A stretch of DNA of 44,068 nucleotides from Balamuthia mandrillaris (Eukaryota; Discosea; Longamoebia; Balamuthiidae): contig JAVKOQ010000360.1 of the NCBI GenBank assembly GCA_031835245.1, forward strand, positions 7,501 through 51,568. Direction: 5' to 3'. Every line of letters starts with the position of its first letter. Within the stretch, counting starts at the first letter, position 1. The notes under the pieces are model-generated. The model did not search any database. It had not been told where the DNA came from and saw only the letters and a list, made by a program, of their open reading frames with translations. Made by a program: the position numbers and the translations under genes. Shown piece by piece: positions 31,681-42,120 of this stretch.

Positions 31681-33773
31681 ATGTTGTTTTGTCTCCCTGT
31701 AAGTTTCCCCCCTTTCCTCTCCTTTGCCTCTTCGTTGGTGAAACTCTTTTTTTTTGTTTTCCCCTCTCTCCACCGTGCTAACAGACACACACCCCCCACC
31801 TTCACACACCCCACCAGCAGCAACCAACAGACTTTTTCGTTTCGTCCTACCTCTCCACCCGAACAACTTTTGTTTTTGTTTCGGTTATCCTGTTTCCATT
31901 TTACTTTACAAGCAAACAAAACATTGTTTAAAGAAGAAAAACAAACCAGCTCTACTCTCTTTCTTTCGTCAAAACCAACTACTGGTAAAAGTATTTGTTT
32001 TCTGGTTACTGCTTATTCTCCAACGACTACTCCACCCTCGTTAGGTAAACCTATCTTTTGGGTTGAAGTTTCTTTCTTTCTTTTTTTTTTTTTTTTTTTT
32101 TTGGCTGGCTTCCTCCTCCCAGCATATCTTCGTTTCCACCCTCTTTTCTCTAACATCAACTTTCTGTTTGTTTGTTTTTCTTCTTAGTTAGTTCCATCCA
32201 TCCCAAAAGTTAGTACTACTGCATCACCTCAACAACGACAACAACATGAACCACACCCGAAACCGCACGCACCATCACCGCCGCCACCACCAGCATTATC
32301 ATCAACCCCATTCTGCCACGTTCCACACCGCCACCACCGCGGAGGGAGGCCGGACGCGAGTTTCCTGTGCCAGCCAGCAACGGGTTTGTGTTAGTGAGGA
32401 GCCCGATCAGAAGGGGGAGAACCGCTCCTCTGGTAAATTGCGTCTTCGCAGCTACGGTCATACCTACACCACCGCCGCCGGTCGTACCACCGAGCAGTGC
32501 GTTATGCAACGTTGCACCGCCACTAGCTTTGCCGACCACCGGGCGTGCCTTTTCTCGGGCTCCCTCAACACAGCGGAGGAGGAGGGCGAGGAGGAGGGCG
32601 AGGACGTGGGCCAAGGAACCGATTGGCGCCAAGAGCACCGACAACGTTTTGGTTGCGGCTGCGACAGTAACAGCTACAGCCCTTCCTACCGGTACCGGTC
32701 CTATTTTCCCACGGGCAAGGGAAGGCTGGAGGGTAAGGCCAAGGGCCTCCTCTCAGCTCGTCAGGCACGAGCCGCGAAGGTCCGATGCCAGCCACCAAGA
32801 CCATCGCCGCAGGCCTCCATCATCCTCATTTCAATCGCGCACTAAGCGTGTTTGGGTGCCAAAGCGACGTGCCACTGGAGGAGAGGAATCTGCCCCTGTC
32901 CCCTCTTCGGCTACTGTCATCGTTGCCAATGGATCTTCCTTTACTTGTACTTCTACTGCTACCAATGCCACCGCCGTCACAAACGTTGCCCGTCGCGCTT
33001 CTTCTCCTCAACCTCGCCGTCGTACTTCTTCCAAGCCCGCAGCTCCTTCTTCTTCCTCTCCCGCTTCCACTTCTGCTGCCTCTCAGCGGAAGCCAGAACT
33101 TTTAGTGTCCCTCGGCCCTCCTCAAACGTTCCACATGACCGCTGATTTTGTGGTTCGTGCAGCGATGCAGGACAACTTCACGGTACCCAACAGCTTGACG
33201 GACCCCTCCACTGACTCAGGGCGGCTGGTCAAGAACACCATCTCCGTGCACTCCTCTTTGAGGAGCTTTGACAGCATTCACCTTACCGAGGGAGGGCGCA
33301 AGATCAGGGACACGCCCAACGCCGGCGGCAACTCGGTGGCCTCTGAGGTGCTCTCCTACGAGCTGCTTCGCTGCATGTACGGAGCTGAGCTCAAGTCCAC
33401 CGAGATGGAGCTCGAGTACTTCCCCATGGGCGGCAAGATTACCGATTACTCCATCACCCTCTACAGCCTCCACCTCGGCGTCTCCGTCACCCGTGCCATG
33501 AAGTACAATGGCATCTTTCAGCCGGAGGACGCCTACCGCCTGCTCAACAAGAAGCTGGAGGGCGTCCTCGCCAGCTCTCGCTTGGTCATGGAGCCTTTCC
33601 ACAAGCAGATTCTCCACATCTTTGCGGAGGCGGAGTACGTGGCCGACGTGCTGGAGGACGTTTACCACCGAAGCATCTCGCCGGACCTGAAGGCGGATAC
33701 CCTCGTCGTTGTGACCGTCACCGAGAACTGTGACTGGGTCTTTCAGAACTGGTATGGCAGCCCGAAGCCTTGA
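31681..33773 (+). CDS. conserved protein of unknown function, low-complexity N-terminus
   Basis: The C-terminal 212 residues (from the ATG at 33135) form a compact, conserved-looking domain: NAGGNSVASEVLSYELL, TEMELEYFPMGGKITDYS, LGVSVTRAM, HIFAEAEYVADVLEDVY, TLVVVTVTENCDWVFQNW. The pattern of E, then D, then V-x-V-x-R after a strand-rich stretch is reminiscent of PD-(D/E)XK nuclease folds, but this is inference and the catalytic Lys is not evident. Upstream residues are Ser/Pro/Arg-rich. The open frame has no in-frame ATG after a stop at 32247. My best model uses exons 31681-31698, 32188-32383 and 32452-33773 (511 aa): donor GTAAGT at 31699, branch-like CTAAC at 32151 with a pyrimidine-rich acceptor, then a 68-nt intron. 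The domain is firm; the 5' exons are tentative. Confidence 0.6.
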
Positions 33774-34111
33774 ACGCGAGCCGAGCCGTGCTGCGCTGCT
33801 TGGCCGCTCGCCTCCTCCTCTTTTTTAACTTTTGTACAGAAAGACTCTTTTTTTTTTTCAACTCTTTTACGCTTTGCGCTCCTCCCCTTCTTCTCTTTTT
33901 TTCCTTTCCACGAAAAAAGAAATGGGTCCGGGTTGTAACGCGGCAACTTGGGGTGGTTGCTGTGGACATCTTTTCGGTGCGCATCGGCCCTGCCCAATTC
34001 ATTGTTTGCCTTGTTATATTGTATAAGTTACGAACGATTTAGAAATAACGAGGGAAGAACGCAACACTAAAAGAAGAGCCCCTATCCATCCATCCCTCTG
34101 CTCAAAGGACG
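33774..34111. other. intergenic: 3' UTR and promoter
   Basis: Pyrimidine-rich tracts follow the stop at 33773. The stretch contains no gene and leads into the carrier gene on the same strand. Confidence 0.5.
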
Positions 34112-34650
34112 ATGGCGAACAACACGAAGGAGGTTCCTGCCGGCGAGGTAGGCCTCTGACCACTTTTTTTTTTGTTTGCAACAACCACAACCACAACCAC
34201 GATGATGAAAATGTTTCGCTATGCAGGTTGGGTTCGTGCCCATCGAGGATTCGCTCTTGCGACAAGTGTTTGATGAGATTGATTTGGTATTTGCTTTGCT
34301 TTGCTTATTTTTTCGTCCTTCTTGCTGCTCACCCTTTCTCTGTCACTACAACAACAACACATAAAAGGACAATAATGGGGTCATCGACGCTGCCGAGCTT
34401 ACAGAGTGCCTCGAAAAGCTGGGCCTCCCTGCGGCAGAGAGCGAGGCCGAGAAGATCATCAAGCTGGGCGACGTGGGAGGGGACCACGCCATCTGCTTTG
34501 ATGAATTCAGCGCTTTCGTGCGATCCAAAGAAAAACGTACGTTTCCTCTTCTTGTTCTTCCCTTTGCGTTTGTGTGCTCATCTTTGTTCTCTGTCTCTCT
34601 GTCTCTGTCCCTGTCTCTGTCTGTCTGTTCTCTCTCTGTCTCTCTCTGTC

Positions 34651-34701
<51 letters not shown>

Positions 34702-36056
34702 ACAGAACTCTTCAACGTGTTCAAAGAGATTGATCTGAACCATGATGGCGAGCTGGAGCCCCAAGAGATACGAGCCGGCCTGCTGAAACTGGGCATCCAG
34801 CCAGAGCTCATCAAGAACGAGGACATCGAGAAGCTCATGCACAAGATGAACACCACGCGGCCAGAAGCCCCTACCATCCGCTACGTCGAGTTTCGCAACT
34901 TTTTGCTGCTCTTCCCAGCAGCCAACAACAACAAGAAAGGAGAAAAGATCTCCCAGAAGAGCGTCTTCACCTACTGGCTAAAGTCCACCTCTGGCATTCC
35001 CAAGTTCGACCTCGGAGAGGACATGACCATCCCGGACGACAGCTTGGTTAAGACCTTCAACACAACTCCTCTGAAGATCCTCACCGCTGGGGCCATCGCT
35101 GGCACTGTCAGCCGAACTGCCACCGCTCCTTTTGATCGCCTGAAGACCTTGCTGCAGGCACAAAGCTCGCCATCCAAGGTCGCAGGTCCGGGTCAAGTGG
35201 CCGAGTACACAGGAGTGATGCAAGGACTGCGAAAGATATACGCAGAAGGTGGATGGTTGGCATTTTTTAGAGGAAATGGAACCAATGTTATTAAGATTGC
35301 ACCAGAGTCTGCGTGCAAGTTTTACTCCTACGACATATTCAAGAAGATGCTTTGTAAAGGTGACACACCATCCGTCCTCGAAAAACTGCTTGCTGGTATG
35401 ACCTATTCCTCTCTCTGTCTCTCTTCTCTCTTCTCTCTTCGCTCTCTTCTCACCCTCGTTCTCTCATTCTCTTCTCCCTCTCTCTGTGGCTTATCACATT
35501 ACCAGGCAGTATGGCGGGAGTGGTATCTCAGACGATGATCTATCCGCTGGAGATAACAAAGACGCGGTTAGCTCTGGCCAAGCCGGGCGAGTACTCTGGC
35601 ATTGCTGATACAATCACCAAGATCGCAAAGCATGAAGGCGTGCGTGCACTCTACCGTGGACTTGCTCCTTCATTGGTTGGAATCATCCCCTACGCTGGCG
35701 TCGACCTTGCAGTCTACTCCACCCTGAAAGAGTGGGTCCAGAAGCGGAATGCCAGCAAGGAAACCGGCATACTGACCTCGCTCGGTTGCGGAGCTGTCAG
35801 CAGCACATGCGGTCAAGTGGTGGCCTACCCCTTGCAGCTCATCCGCACGCGCATGCAGGCACAGGGCATGAAAGGAAGGCCCGTCATCTACAGCGGCATG
35901 GCGGACTGCCTCCTAAAGACCGTGCAGAGCGACGGGATGCTCGGCCTCTACAAGGGCATCGCCCCCAATTTCCTCAAAGCCCTTCCCGCCATCAGCATCA
36001 GCTACGTGGTCTACGAACAGGCGAGAAAGGCTCTCGGCATGGACGACTCCATGTGA
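34112..36056 (+). CDS. SCaMC-type Ca2+-regulated mitochondrial carrier (ATP-Mg/Pi carrier, SLC25A23/24/25-like)
   Basis: Five exons: 34112-34147, 34227-34286, 34368-34536, 34706-35395, 35506-36056, all with GT-AG introns, give 501 residues, close to the usual length. The N-terminal half is a calmodulin-like module. Canonical EF-hand loops are DLDNNGVIDAAE and DLNHDGELEPQE; the second and fourth hands are degenerate. Three carrier repeats follow, with signatures PFDRLK, PLEITK and PLQLIR, the last in the YPLQLIRTRMQAQ context typical of SCaMCs. ASCaMC exchanges ATP-Mg for phosphate across the mitochondrial inner membrane when cytosolic-side Ca2+ binds the EF-hands. The first EF-hand loop is split by intron 2. 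Intron 3 and intron 4 are TC-rich. Unusually for the family, the linker before the first carrier repeat is Lys-rich (NNNKKGEK). Confidence 0.93.
34586..34697 (+). repeat. (TC)n-rich tract in carrier intron 3
   Basis: Compound CTCTGT/TCTC microsatellite ending 8 nt before the acceptor at 34705; it doubles as the polypyrimidine tract. Confidence 0.85.
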
Positions 36057-36115
36057 GCCTTTCAGCTCTCGGGGAACAGGGCAAAGCAATATAGCCAACG
36101 TGGGAAAAAGCGGTT

Positions 36116-36155
36116 TCTCGTGTCCGCTCTCGTGTCCGCTCTCGTGTCCGCTCTC
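36116..36155 (+). repeat. 12-bp tandem repeat in the carrier 3' region
   Basis: Three copies of TCTCGTGTCCGC plus a partial fourth, about 60 bp after the stop codon. Confidence 0.85.
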
Positions 36156-36257
36156 AGGTCCTGGCTCGCGCCCCGCTCTCCTATCCTCTCTCGTGTATCT
36201 TTTGTACTTTTTGTCGACAATTCATCATTTGCAATTTGTTTTAAAATTTCTCGAGGC

Positions 36258-36271
36258 AATTATCGATAATT
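36258..36271. promoter_or_regulatory. 14-bp perfect palindrome with TATCGATA core
   Basis: AATTATCGATAATT lies about 90 bp upstream of the TMEM135-like start codon. TATCGATA is the DRE site bound by DREF in animals; a comparable factor here is only a guess. Confidence 0.4.
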
Positions 36272-36359
36272 CTTGGCCCCAAAGGAACTTTTGGGTGGAC
36301 TTTTTTTTTCCCCTCATTGGCTACTCCAAAAGTTGCTTTCTCTCCTTGGGTTACTCGCC

Positions 36360-38303
36360 ATGGCGGACGTGCAAGGACATGGGAGGAACAACGACGCCAT
36401 TCGAAGCCCTGCTGGCGAGGCTGGTAGCCAACACGCAGTCTCTCAACCAGGCACAGGGGAAAGCAATGGGGTGTCCCGTCCTCGCAGCAGGTTCGTTACA
36501 GCGTCCGCGCCTCTATAGCCCTTTTAGGGCTATAGCGGTGGGGCGGTCGCATCAAAAAGTTGACTAGTTCGTTTTTCTTTTGTTGGTTCGAAATACTGTA
36601 TTACTACAGCAGTGCGACGGAAAGGTTGGTCACTGCGTTGAAGGAGAATGTGAACACGCAGCAAGCCAAGGAAGTAGCTCGAAAGCTGCGTGGGCGCACC
36701 AGGGAGGAACGAGAAGCTGAAAATCCGGTCCTCTACGTGCTAAGAGGAGTGGCCAAAGGTTTGTAACGCTTCGTTTTGACAAGCAGCCATCACGTTTCTT
36801 TCTTTCCTTAGCACGCTTGCCCTCATTTGTCTTTCACTTGGTGTTTTAAGGCTTCTTGATCTACTGTGTTCCCCTTACCTTGTTGAGAAGGTAACCTTTG
36901 CTGCTCTGCTTTGCGTCTCTTCCTCTTCTTCTCTCGCTCGCTCACTCACTCGCTCGCCATGTTCTACGAACATTCACTCAAGGCGCGTAACGGGAGCGAG
37001 AAGAGGATTGGCCATAGGCATGTTTGTGGGGGTGGTAAGAGCGCTGGATAGAGTGCTACGATGGACGAACATCCCGACCAGCAGGTGGAGACGCTCCTCG
37101 CTGGGCGGTTTCTTTGGACGACATGGCGTCGAGCTGCCCTTGCACGCCGTGTCTGGAGCTCTTGCAGCCTACATCGCCATCAAAATCGACAGATCTCTTC
37201 TCAACTCTGTGTTCGTGTTTTGGTGTCTGGTTTGTTTTGGCTTCGAATGCTTATTTTTTTTTGTCACTCACGCTCTCCTCTCTCTCTCTCTCTCTCACTC
37301 TCAAGGTGAGAGCTGCCCGCTCATTGCCTCTACCTTCAGTGCCACATGGACCCACTATCGTCATGTGTATCTCTGCTGCTCAAATCCTGACATCGTGGAT
37401 CATCTCTCGTCACCATATCCCCAAAAGCTATCGAAAGTATGGTTACTCTTTCTACACGTGCATGTTTTTTCATTGCTGATATAACCCTCCTCTCTCCTCT
37501 CTCCCAGGTTCCTGGATATACATGGACAGAAAGACAATCCAAGGGTTAACACAACTGCTGTCTTGAGGCAGCAGGTGAGAATATTCTTAGCGCTCTCTCT
37601 CTCTCTCTCTCTCCCCGTTTTTTTTGTCTAACAAGAATGCCAAGTACTGTCCAGTGGTGCATCCAGGCCAGGGCTGTATCGCTCACAGCATCTCTTTCTT
37701 CCTGAACGGCTACCAAAAGGCAATCAAAGTTTACATCCCCCTCTACCTTGTGTTCTTTATCTTCGCCAAGCACAAGTCAGTGAAAAGGCTGGTGCTCAAT
37801 GTTGCACAGTCATCTGCCTTTTTGGCTGCCTACTGTTGTCTGGCCTACATTTCGGGATGTCTGTTTTATAGGTAGATTCTTCCTCTCCCTCCTCTTTCCT
37901 CTGTTTAGCTCTCTCTCTTTCTCTTTCTCTCTCTCCTGTCTCCTGTCTCCTTTGTCGCTCCTTACTGCTCTCTCTCTCTCTCTCTCTCACCCTTCACCAA
38001 ACTAACAATAACCCACCCAAAAGATTTTATCCAGGAAAGATGGGAAGGACTTCATTCTTGCTTCATCTCTGGGTGGCTGGTCTTGCCACTCTCATCGAAC
38101 GGCCCAGCCGAAGACCCGAGTTAGCAGCGTACTGCCTGACATTCGCCTTGGAGAGCCTCTACCGCTACATGCTGGAACGTTATCGTGTGCCTGTCCCTCG
38201 CTCGCTCTCCCTCCTCGCCATCTGCCTCTCCGCTGCGGTCATGCTTCACCACCACACAAAGCAACCCGCCGTCGCCATGAATTGGCTCTTTGGCATTTAT
38301 TAA
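36360..38303 (+). CDS. TMEM135-like multi-pass membrane protein
   Basis: Seven exons: 36360-36490, 36610-36758, 37006-37208 (or from 36997), 37306-37436, 37508-37574, 37636-37871, 38024-38303, giving about 398-401 residues. All junctions are GT-AG and keep frame. Family marks are the AQILTSWIISRHHIPKSYRKF segment (exons 4-5), YCPVVHPGQGC with the Cys-His-Pro box (exon 6), LYLVFFIF, and IERPSRRPELAAY with the following helix (exon 7). TMEM135 proteins sit in peroxisomal and mitochondrial membranes and affect lipid and mitochondrial dynamics. At least five hydrophobic segments are visible. The start ATG at 36360 is preceded by GCC. Introns 3, 5 and 6 carry TC tracts. The stop is 70 bp from the stop of CSTF3 on the other strand. 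Confidence 0.85.
36513..36535. other. perfect 9-bp stem-loop in TMEM135-like intron 1
   Basis: CTATAGCCC, loop TTTTA, GGGCTATAG, located 22 nt after the donor site of intron 1. Confidence 0.6.
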
Positions 38304-38373
38304 CTTTCTTTCGTCATTTTATTTGTTTTTCTGTTTCAAAAAAAAAAGTGCAAATAACCTTTAAAAAAAGGTG
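38304..38373. terminator. shared 3' end region of two convergent genes
   Basis: Only 70 bp separate the stop codons of the TMEM135-like gene and CSTF3. The stretch has A-runs and T-runs for both strands, so the two 3' UTRs almost surely overlap. Confidence 0.5.
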
Positions 38374-39685
38374 TCACGAAAATCGAGAAAGCTTTGCTGC
38401 TTGTCGCTTCCGGAAGATATCCTCTGAAGGGGGTTGAACAGGAACGCTGGTTGTGGTTGTTGTGGCTGATGATGAAGTTGCAGAAGATGAAGAAGATGCG
38501 GTTGGAGCAGAAGAAGAAGAGGAAGTCGAAGAGGAAGAGGAGGAAGTAGATGGTGGACTCTTTGGTCCTCCTCCACCGCCAGAAGCCGTTGCGACTTCTT
38601 CCACTTTGCGCTTCTTCATGTTGATGAAGGCTTGTTGCAGGGCAGCTGGAGGAATAGGCGCCTCTCTCAACGAATCCAACATCTTATCTGCATCCAGAAA
38701 GGGGCCCTGAAACATGTGTGACGGAGGAAGCAGAGAAAGCAAATGCAGAACGGCGGGTGGCACTGGAGGAAGCGTTCCATCTCCAACATCGGTTGGGGTA
38801 GGAAGCAATGATGCTCCTCTTGCATCTGGTGATGTGGAAGAGGTTGGTGCTGATAAAGATGAGGAAGCAGAAGATGAGGCTGAGGGAAGGTTTTGGCTGG
38901 TCAGTTCGGGAGAGAGGAGAGACATTTTGGAGAAGTCGGGACGAGCAAAAGCTCTTGCGGCAGTTCGAGCGGCTTCGATGGCCTCTTGCTCATCTCCCCC
39001 TTTGCCTTTGCCTTTGCTCTTGGTTTTCTCTTTGGCAATGCCAAAGGAGGCCATTTCCTCGGTGGTGCATGGCCACAGTTGGTCATAGCGATATCGTTCC
39101 ACAAGAGTGAAAATGCCAGATGGATCTTGTATCATTTAGTAATACAAATGACAAAGATGAGATTTGTAACAAAAAAATTTTAATGAAGAAATACGAACCT
39201 AACTCAGAGAAGATTTGTTGGAAGCGCTTTTCGGCGGTGAGCATGCCAGAAAGGTCGCCAAAGGTGCGCTCAAAATTCAAAAAGGTTCTCCATAGCTCCA
39301 CGTTCTCTGGCGTTCGGGCTTTCTCCTCTGGAATGGAGGAGAGCACTCGCTCGAAAAGCACTCGTAAGTCTGTTAAGTGTAAGAATGAGATGAAGGTGAA
39401 TTATGAGGAGAAGGAGAAGAGACAAAGATACAGAAGAAGAAGAAGAAGAAGAAGAACAAGAACAAGAAGAACAAGAAGAAGGACAAGAAGAAGAAGAAGA
39501 AGAAGAAAAAGTGCTTACTTTTTTCTTCGTTCAAGTGTGTGAGGAAGTTGGCGTATTCTGTGATGAAGGCAGGTTCATCCGTAAATTTTTTCAACCCTAA
39601 CTCAAAGATATTACGAGCCACTTCCGTATTCTTGTTGAGAAAAAACTCCATAAGAGCTATAGACAGGAAAAAATTAGTGAGGAAG

Positions 39686-39726
<41 letters not shown>

Positions 39727-39901
39727 CCAGAAGCAACGTAAACGTGGAAGGTGCAGGAAGGACTCTTTCGTGCTGCAATAAACACTTTTCTTGCCGAGTC
39801 TACACCCTCTGCACGCCTTGCAAAACGCATGAACTGAATGTAAGCCAGCGGTTCTTTCGTATGATTCAGCAATGATTCATATACCTCCCTTGCTTCCTAT
39901 T

Positions 39902-39936
<35 letters not shown>

Positions 39937-40531
39937 AAGAGAGCAGTCAATATACAATGCCAAAAAATGTTTAAAAACTAAACATACGGGCACTCTCTTT
40001 TGAGACTCCAAGAGATCCGCATAGGCAAAATGAAGCAACAAACTACGGGGCAAAGCTTCGATTCCTCTCTTGAAGAAAGCCAAGCATTCCTCCATCGAGC
40101 CGGACTCCTGTTGATACATAGCTGCCTCGTACCACACGTCCGGATAGTAATACAAGCATAGAAGGCATTGATTGTAGGACTGAATAACGCGTTTCCGAAG
40201 TGTGGCAGGATCTAAGCGTTGAGGATTTGTTTTCTCATAAGCTAATAACCGTTTCCATAGATAAACCTGCAGGTCAATGTTAACATTGATGAAGAAAAGA
40301 AACAAAAGAATTAATAAAAGCAAAGCGAAACACAAGGCATGGAAGTTAAAAGACCTGTTGGTGGTCATGAGGATTAGGAGGTGTGGGCAAAAGACTCGTA
40401 AGGAGGCCTTCGAGGTAGCCTTTGCGTTCACGATAGACGGCCCTTGCTGTCATATACTTTCCACCATATTCAGCTAACAAAGCTTTGGCCTGTTTTCGAA
40501 AGTGTTATGCAGGTTAGAGAGCGAAAGAAAA

Positions 40532-40566
<35 letters not shown>

Positions 40567-41116
40567 GAGAGAGCGAGCGAGAGCGAAAGAGAGCAGTACC
40601 AAAACTTTGCTCAATCCATTTTCGAACGCGTCATATTCCTTCCAAATACTCTCTAACTGAAGCATTGGAGTACAAACTGCCTTTTGGTATACCTTTCTTA
40701 CAGCCACCATTTTTTGACTTTCTTCATATTGACTTGCGGTCTGTTCGTTGGTTATTGCTTGCGTCTGTTCGTTGGTTATTATACACAACATTGTAAGCGA
40801 AAGAGATAGGAGAGGGAGAGAGGCCAACAAACCTTCTTGCTTTTGAGAAAGGCAATGTAATCTCTCCATATAGGGCTAGATTCCATATCCATTCCCATGT
40901 GATCCAACGCGAATTCAAAGGCTTGAGTAATGGAAGCATCTCCATCGGGCTTATCCTCTTTTATCAACCGGATGTAGGAGAGATAACACCGCCACAACTC
41001 TATATCAGGCACGGAGAGCAAGCAACGCCGAAAGATCTTTTCTACCATTTCATAGTTCTTTGCTTTGATACCTATCTCTGCATATTGCTTCCAGTACTTT
41101 CCCTATCGCCAATTTC

Positions 41117-41159
<43 letters not shown>

Positions 41160-41746
41160 GAGACAAAAGAAAGCATAACTATGAATAATGAAAATAACGA
41201 TGCAACAAAAGACCAACAACGACGTACAGCGGTTGGAAAGACAGCGAGAAAGCGCTCAAAGGAATCGCAGATAAAATCCATATCTGCGGAGGCCACTGCC
41301 TCCGAAAGCAGAGTGCACCATGCCTCTCGATCAAACTTGTTCTGTGCTAACCTCTCCTCTAGCTCCGCTCTACCAGTGCGTTTAGTGCGGGGAAAAGAGG
41401 GCAGATCTGAGGAGGAAGACGAGGACGAAGAGGCAGCGGAAGATGATGAAGGGGAGGAAGAAGGAGGACGGTTTTCTTTTGTTTTTTTGATCTTTTTGGT
41501 TGGTGGGGCCGATGACGAGGAAGAAGAAGAAGAAGAAGAAGAAGAAGAAGAAGAAGAAGAAGAAGAAGAAGAAGAGCCACTGTTGGAAGTCGAAGGCGCT
41601 CCTTTTGAACTGACGGGCGCACCTGGTTTGTGTGCTCTTTTTTCCTTCTCTTCCTCCAGGGTCATCGCTGTGGGTTGACTATTCTCCGCACCAGCAACAG
41701 CAGCGCCGTTGGTCACATCGTTCGCAGCAGATGAAGGCGCTTCCAT
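38374..41746 (-). CDS. CSTF3: cleavage stimulation factor subunit 3 (CstF-77/Rna14)
   Basis: Nine exons on the minus strand: 41746-41228, 41102-40833, 40740-40600, 40489-40355, 40266-39988, 39896-39728, 39656-39519, 39369-39199, 39125-38374. All introns are GT-AG and in frame; the product is about 857 residues. The body is an array of HAT repeats that matches animal CstF-77 closely, e.g. LWRCYLSYIRLIKEDKPDG, YPDVWYEAAMYQQ, LLLHFAYADLLES, IQFMRFARRAEG, IFELGLKKF, and RVLFERVLSS. The C-terminal region keeps PPAVLHLLSLLPP and FQGPFLDADKM. CstF-77 dimerises and bridges CstF-64 and CstF-50 in pre-mRNA 3' cleavage and polyadenylation. The N-terminus (about 120 residues) has a poly-Ser run and a Lys-rich nuclear-signal-like stretch (PPTKKIKKTKEN); the C-terminus is Ser-rich. 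The acceptor of exon 3 is duplicated. It is divergent from the gene at 42121. Confidence 0.95.
39437..39510. repeat. GAA/GAACAA microsatellite in CSTF3 intron 7
   Basis: Interrupted GAA-type repeat (TTC on the CSTF3 sense strand) lying between the donor at 39518 and the acceptor at 39370. Confidence 0.8.
39688..39722. repeat. (GA)n tract, CSTF3 intron 6
   Basis: About 17 GA units, i.e. (TC)n on the sense strand, starting 5 nt after the donor site. Confidence 0.85.
39904..39932. repeat. (GA)n tract, CSTF3 intron 5
   Basis: About 14 GA units; on the sense strand the TC tract ends 7 nt before the acceptor and serves as its polypyrimidine tract. Confidence 0.85.
40513..40592. repeat. (GA)n-rich tract, CSTF3 intron 3
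   Basis: GA units with GAGC interruptions fill most of this 110-nt intron. Confidence 0.85.
41118..41157. repeat. (GA)n tract, CSTF3 intron 1
   Basis: About 19 GA units; sense-strand TC tract about 15 nt before the acceptor. Confidence 0.85.
41519..41574 (-). repeat. in-frame trinucleotide repeat coding for poly-Ser in CSTF3
   Basis: About 18 GAA units on the plus strand, read as TCT/TTC on the minus strand in the Ser frame, within exon 1. Length polymorphism is likely. Confidence 0.85.
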
Positions 41747-42120
41747 ACTTTTTTCTTAAAAAAACAAAAACAATGCTCGAGTGGAACTACGAAAAGGGGA
41801 GGAGAAAAAAAGAGAAGTAGCTGCAGCAACCAGCGCCAGTGGTGGGGTCAGCAGTGAGAGGCCGAGTAGTAGCAGAACAACACACTCTCTCTTGCTCCCT
41901 CCGCTACTCTTTTTTCTTTTTTCTTTCTTTTTTTTTTCATTGGGAAGGGTTCTATTTCATGTCGACGTGGACATGAAAAAATAGAAAGTGAAAATGTTCC
42001 AAGAAAAATTTGAGTATAAAAAAAACGGTCAAAAACGAAAAAAGACGGTAGTGTGTGGCGCTGAGAGAGAGAGCGAGACAAGCGAGAGGTAGCACGAAAA
42101 GAGGGGGGCGGGATAAAAGG
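41747..42120. promoter_or_regulatory. divergent promoter region with imperfect palindrome
   Basis: The 374-bp gap between CSTF3 (minus) and the gene at 42121 (plus). It holds an imperfect palindrome at 41950-41986: TTCTATTTCATGTC, centre GACGTG, then GACATGA...AATAGAA. The position, about 200 bp from one start and 150 bp from the other, fits a shared regulatory site; its role is inferred. Confidence 0.45.

Noticed and set aside
31126-31866. 246-codon minus-strand ORF overlapping the kinase start
   Set aside because: Different frame from the kinase domain, low-complexity, crosses the divergent promoter and first intron of the neighbour.
32246-32845. ORF starting MNHTRNRTHHH in the 5' part of the unknown gene
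   Set aside because: It is in a different frame from the conserved domain and His/Arg-rich by composition; the spliced model explains the region better.
33216-33668. 150-codon minus-strand ORF
   Set aside because: Antisense to the conserved C-terminal domain of the plus-strand gene; typical of GC-rich third positions.
38453-39110. Glu-rich plus-strand ORFs opposite CSTF3
   Set aside because: Antisense of the Ser-rich C-terminal tail of CstF-77.
42055-42120. Upstream in-frame ATG of the nuclear protein gene
   Set aside because: Adds 22 residues in a GA-rich leader; the ATG at 42121 has a better context, though the upstream one cannot be excluded.
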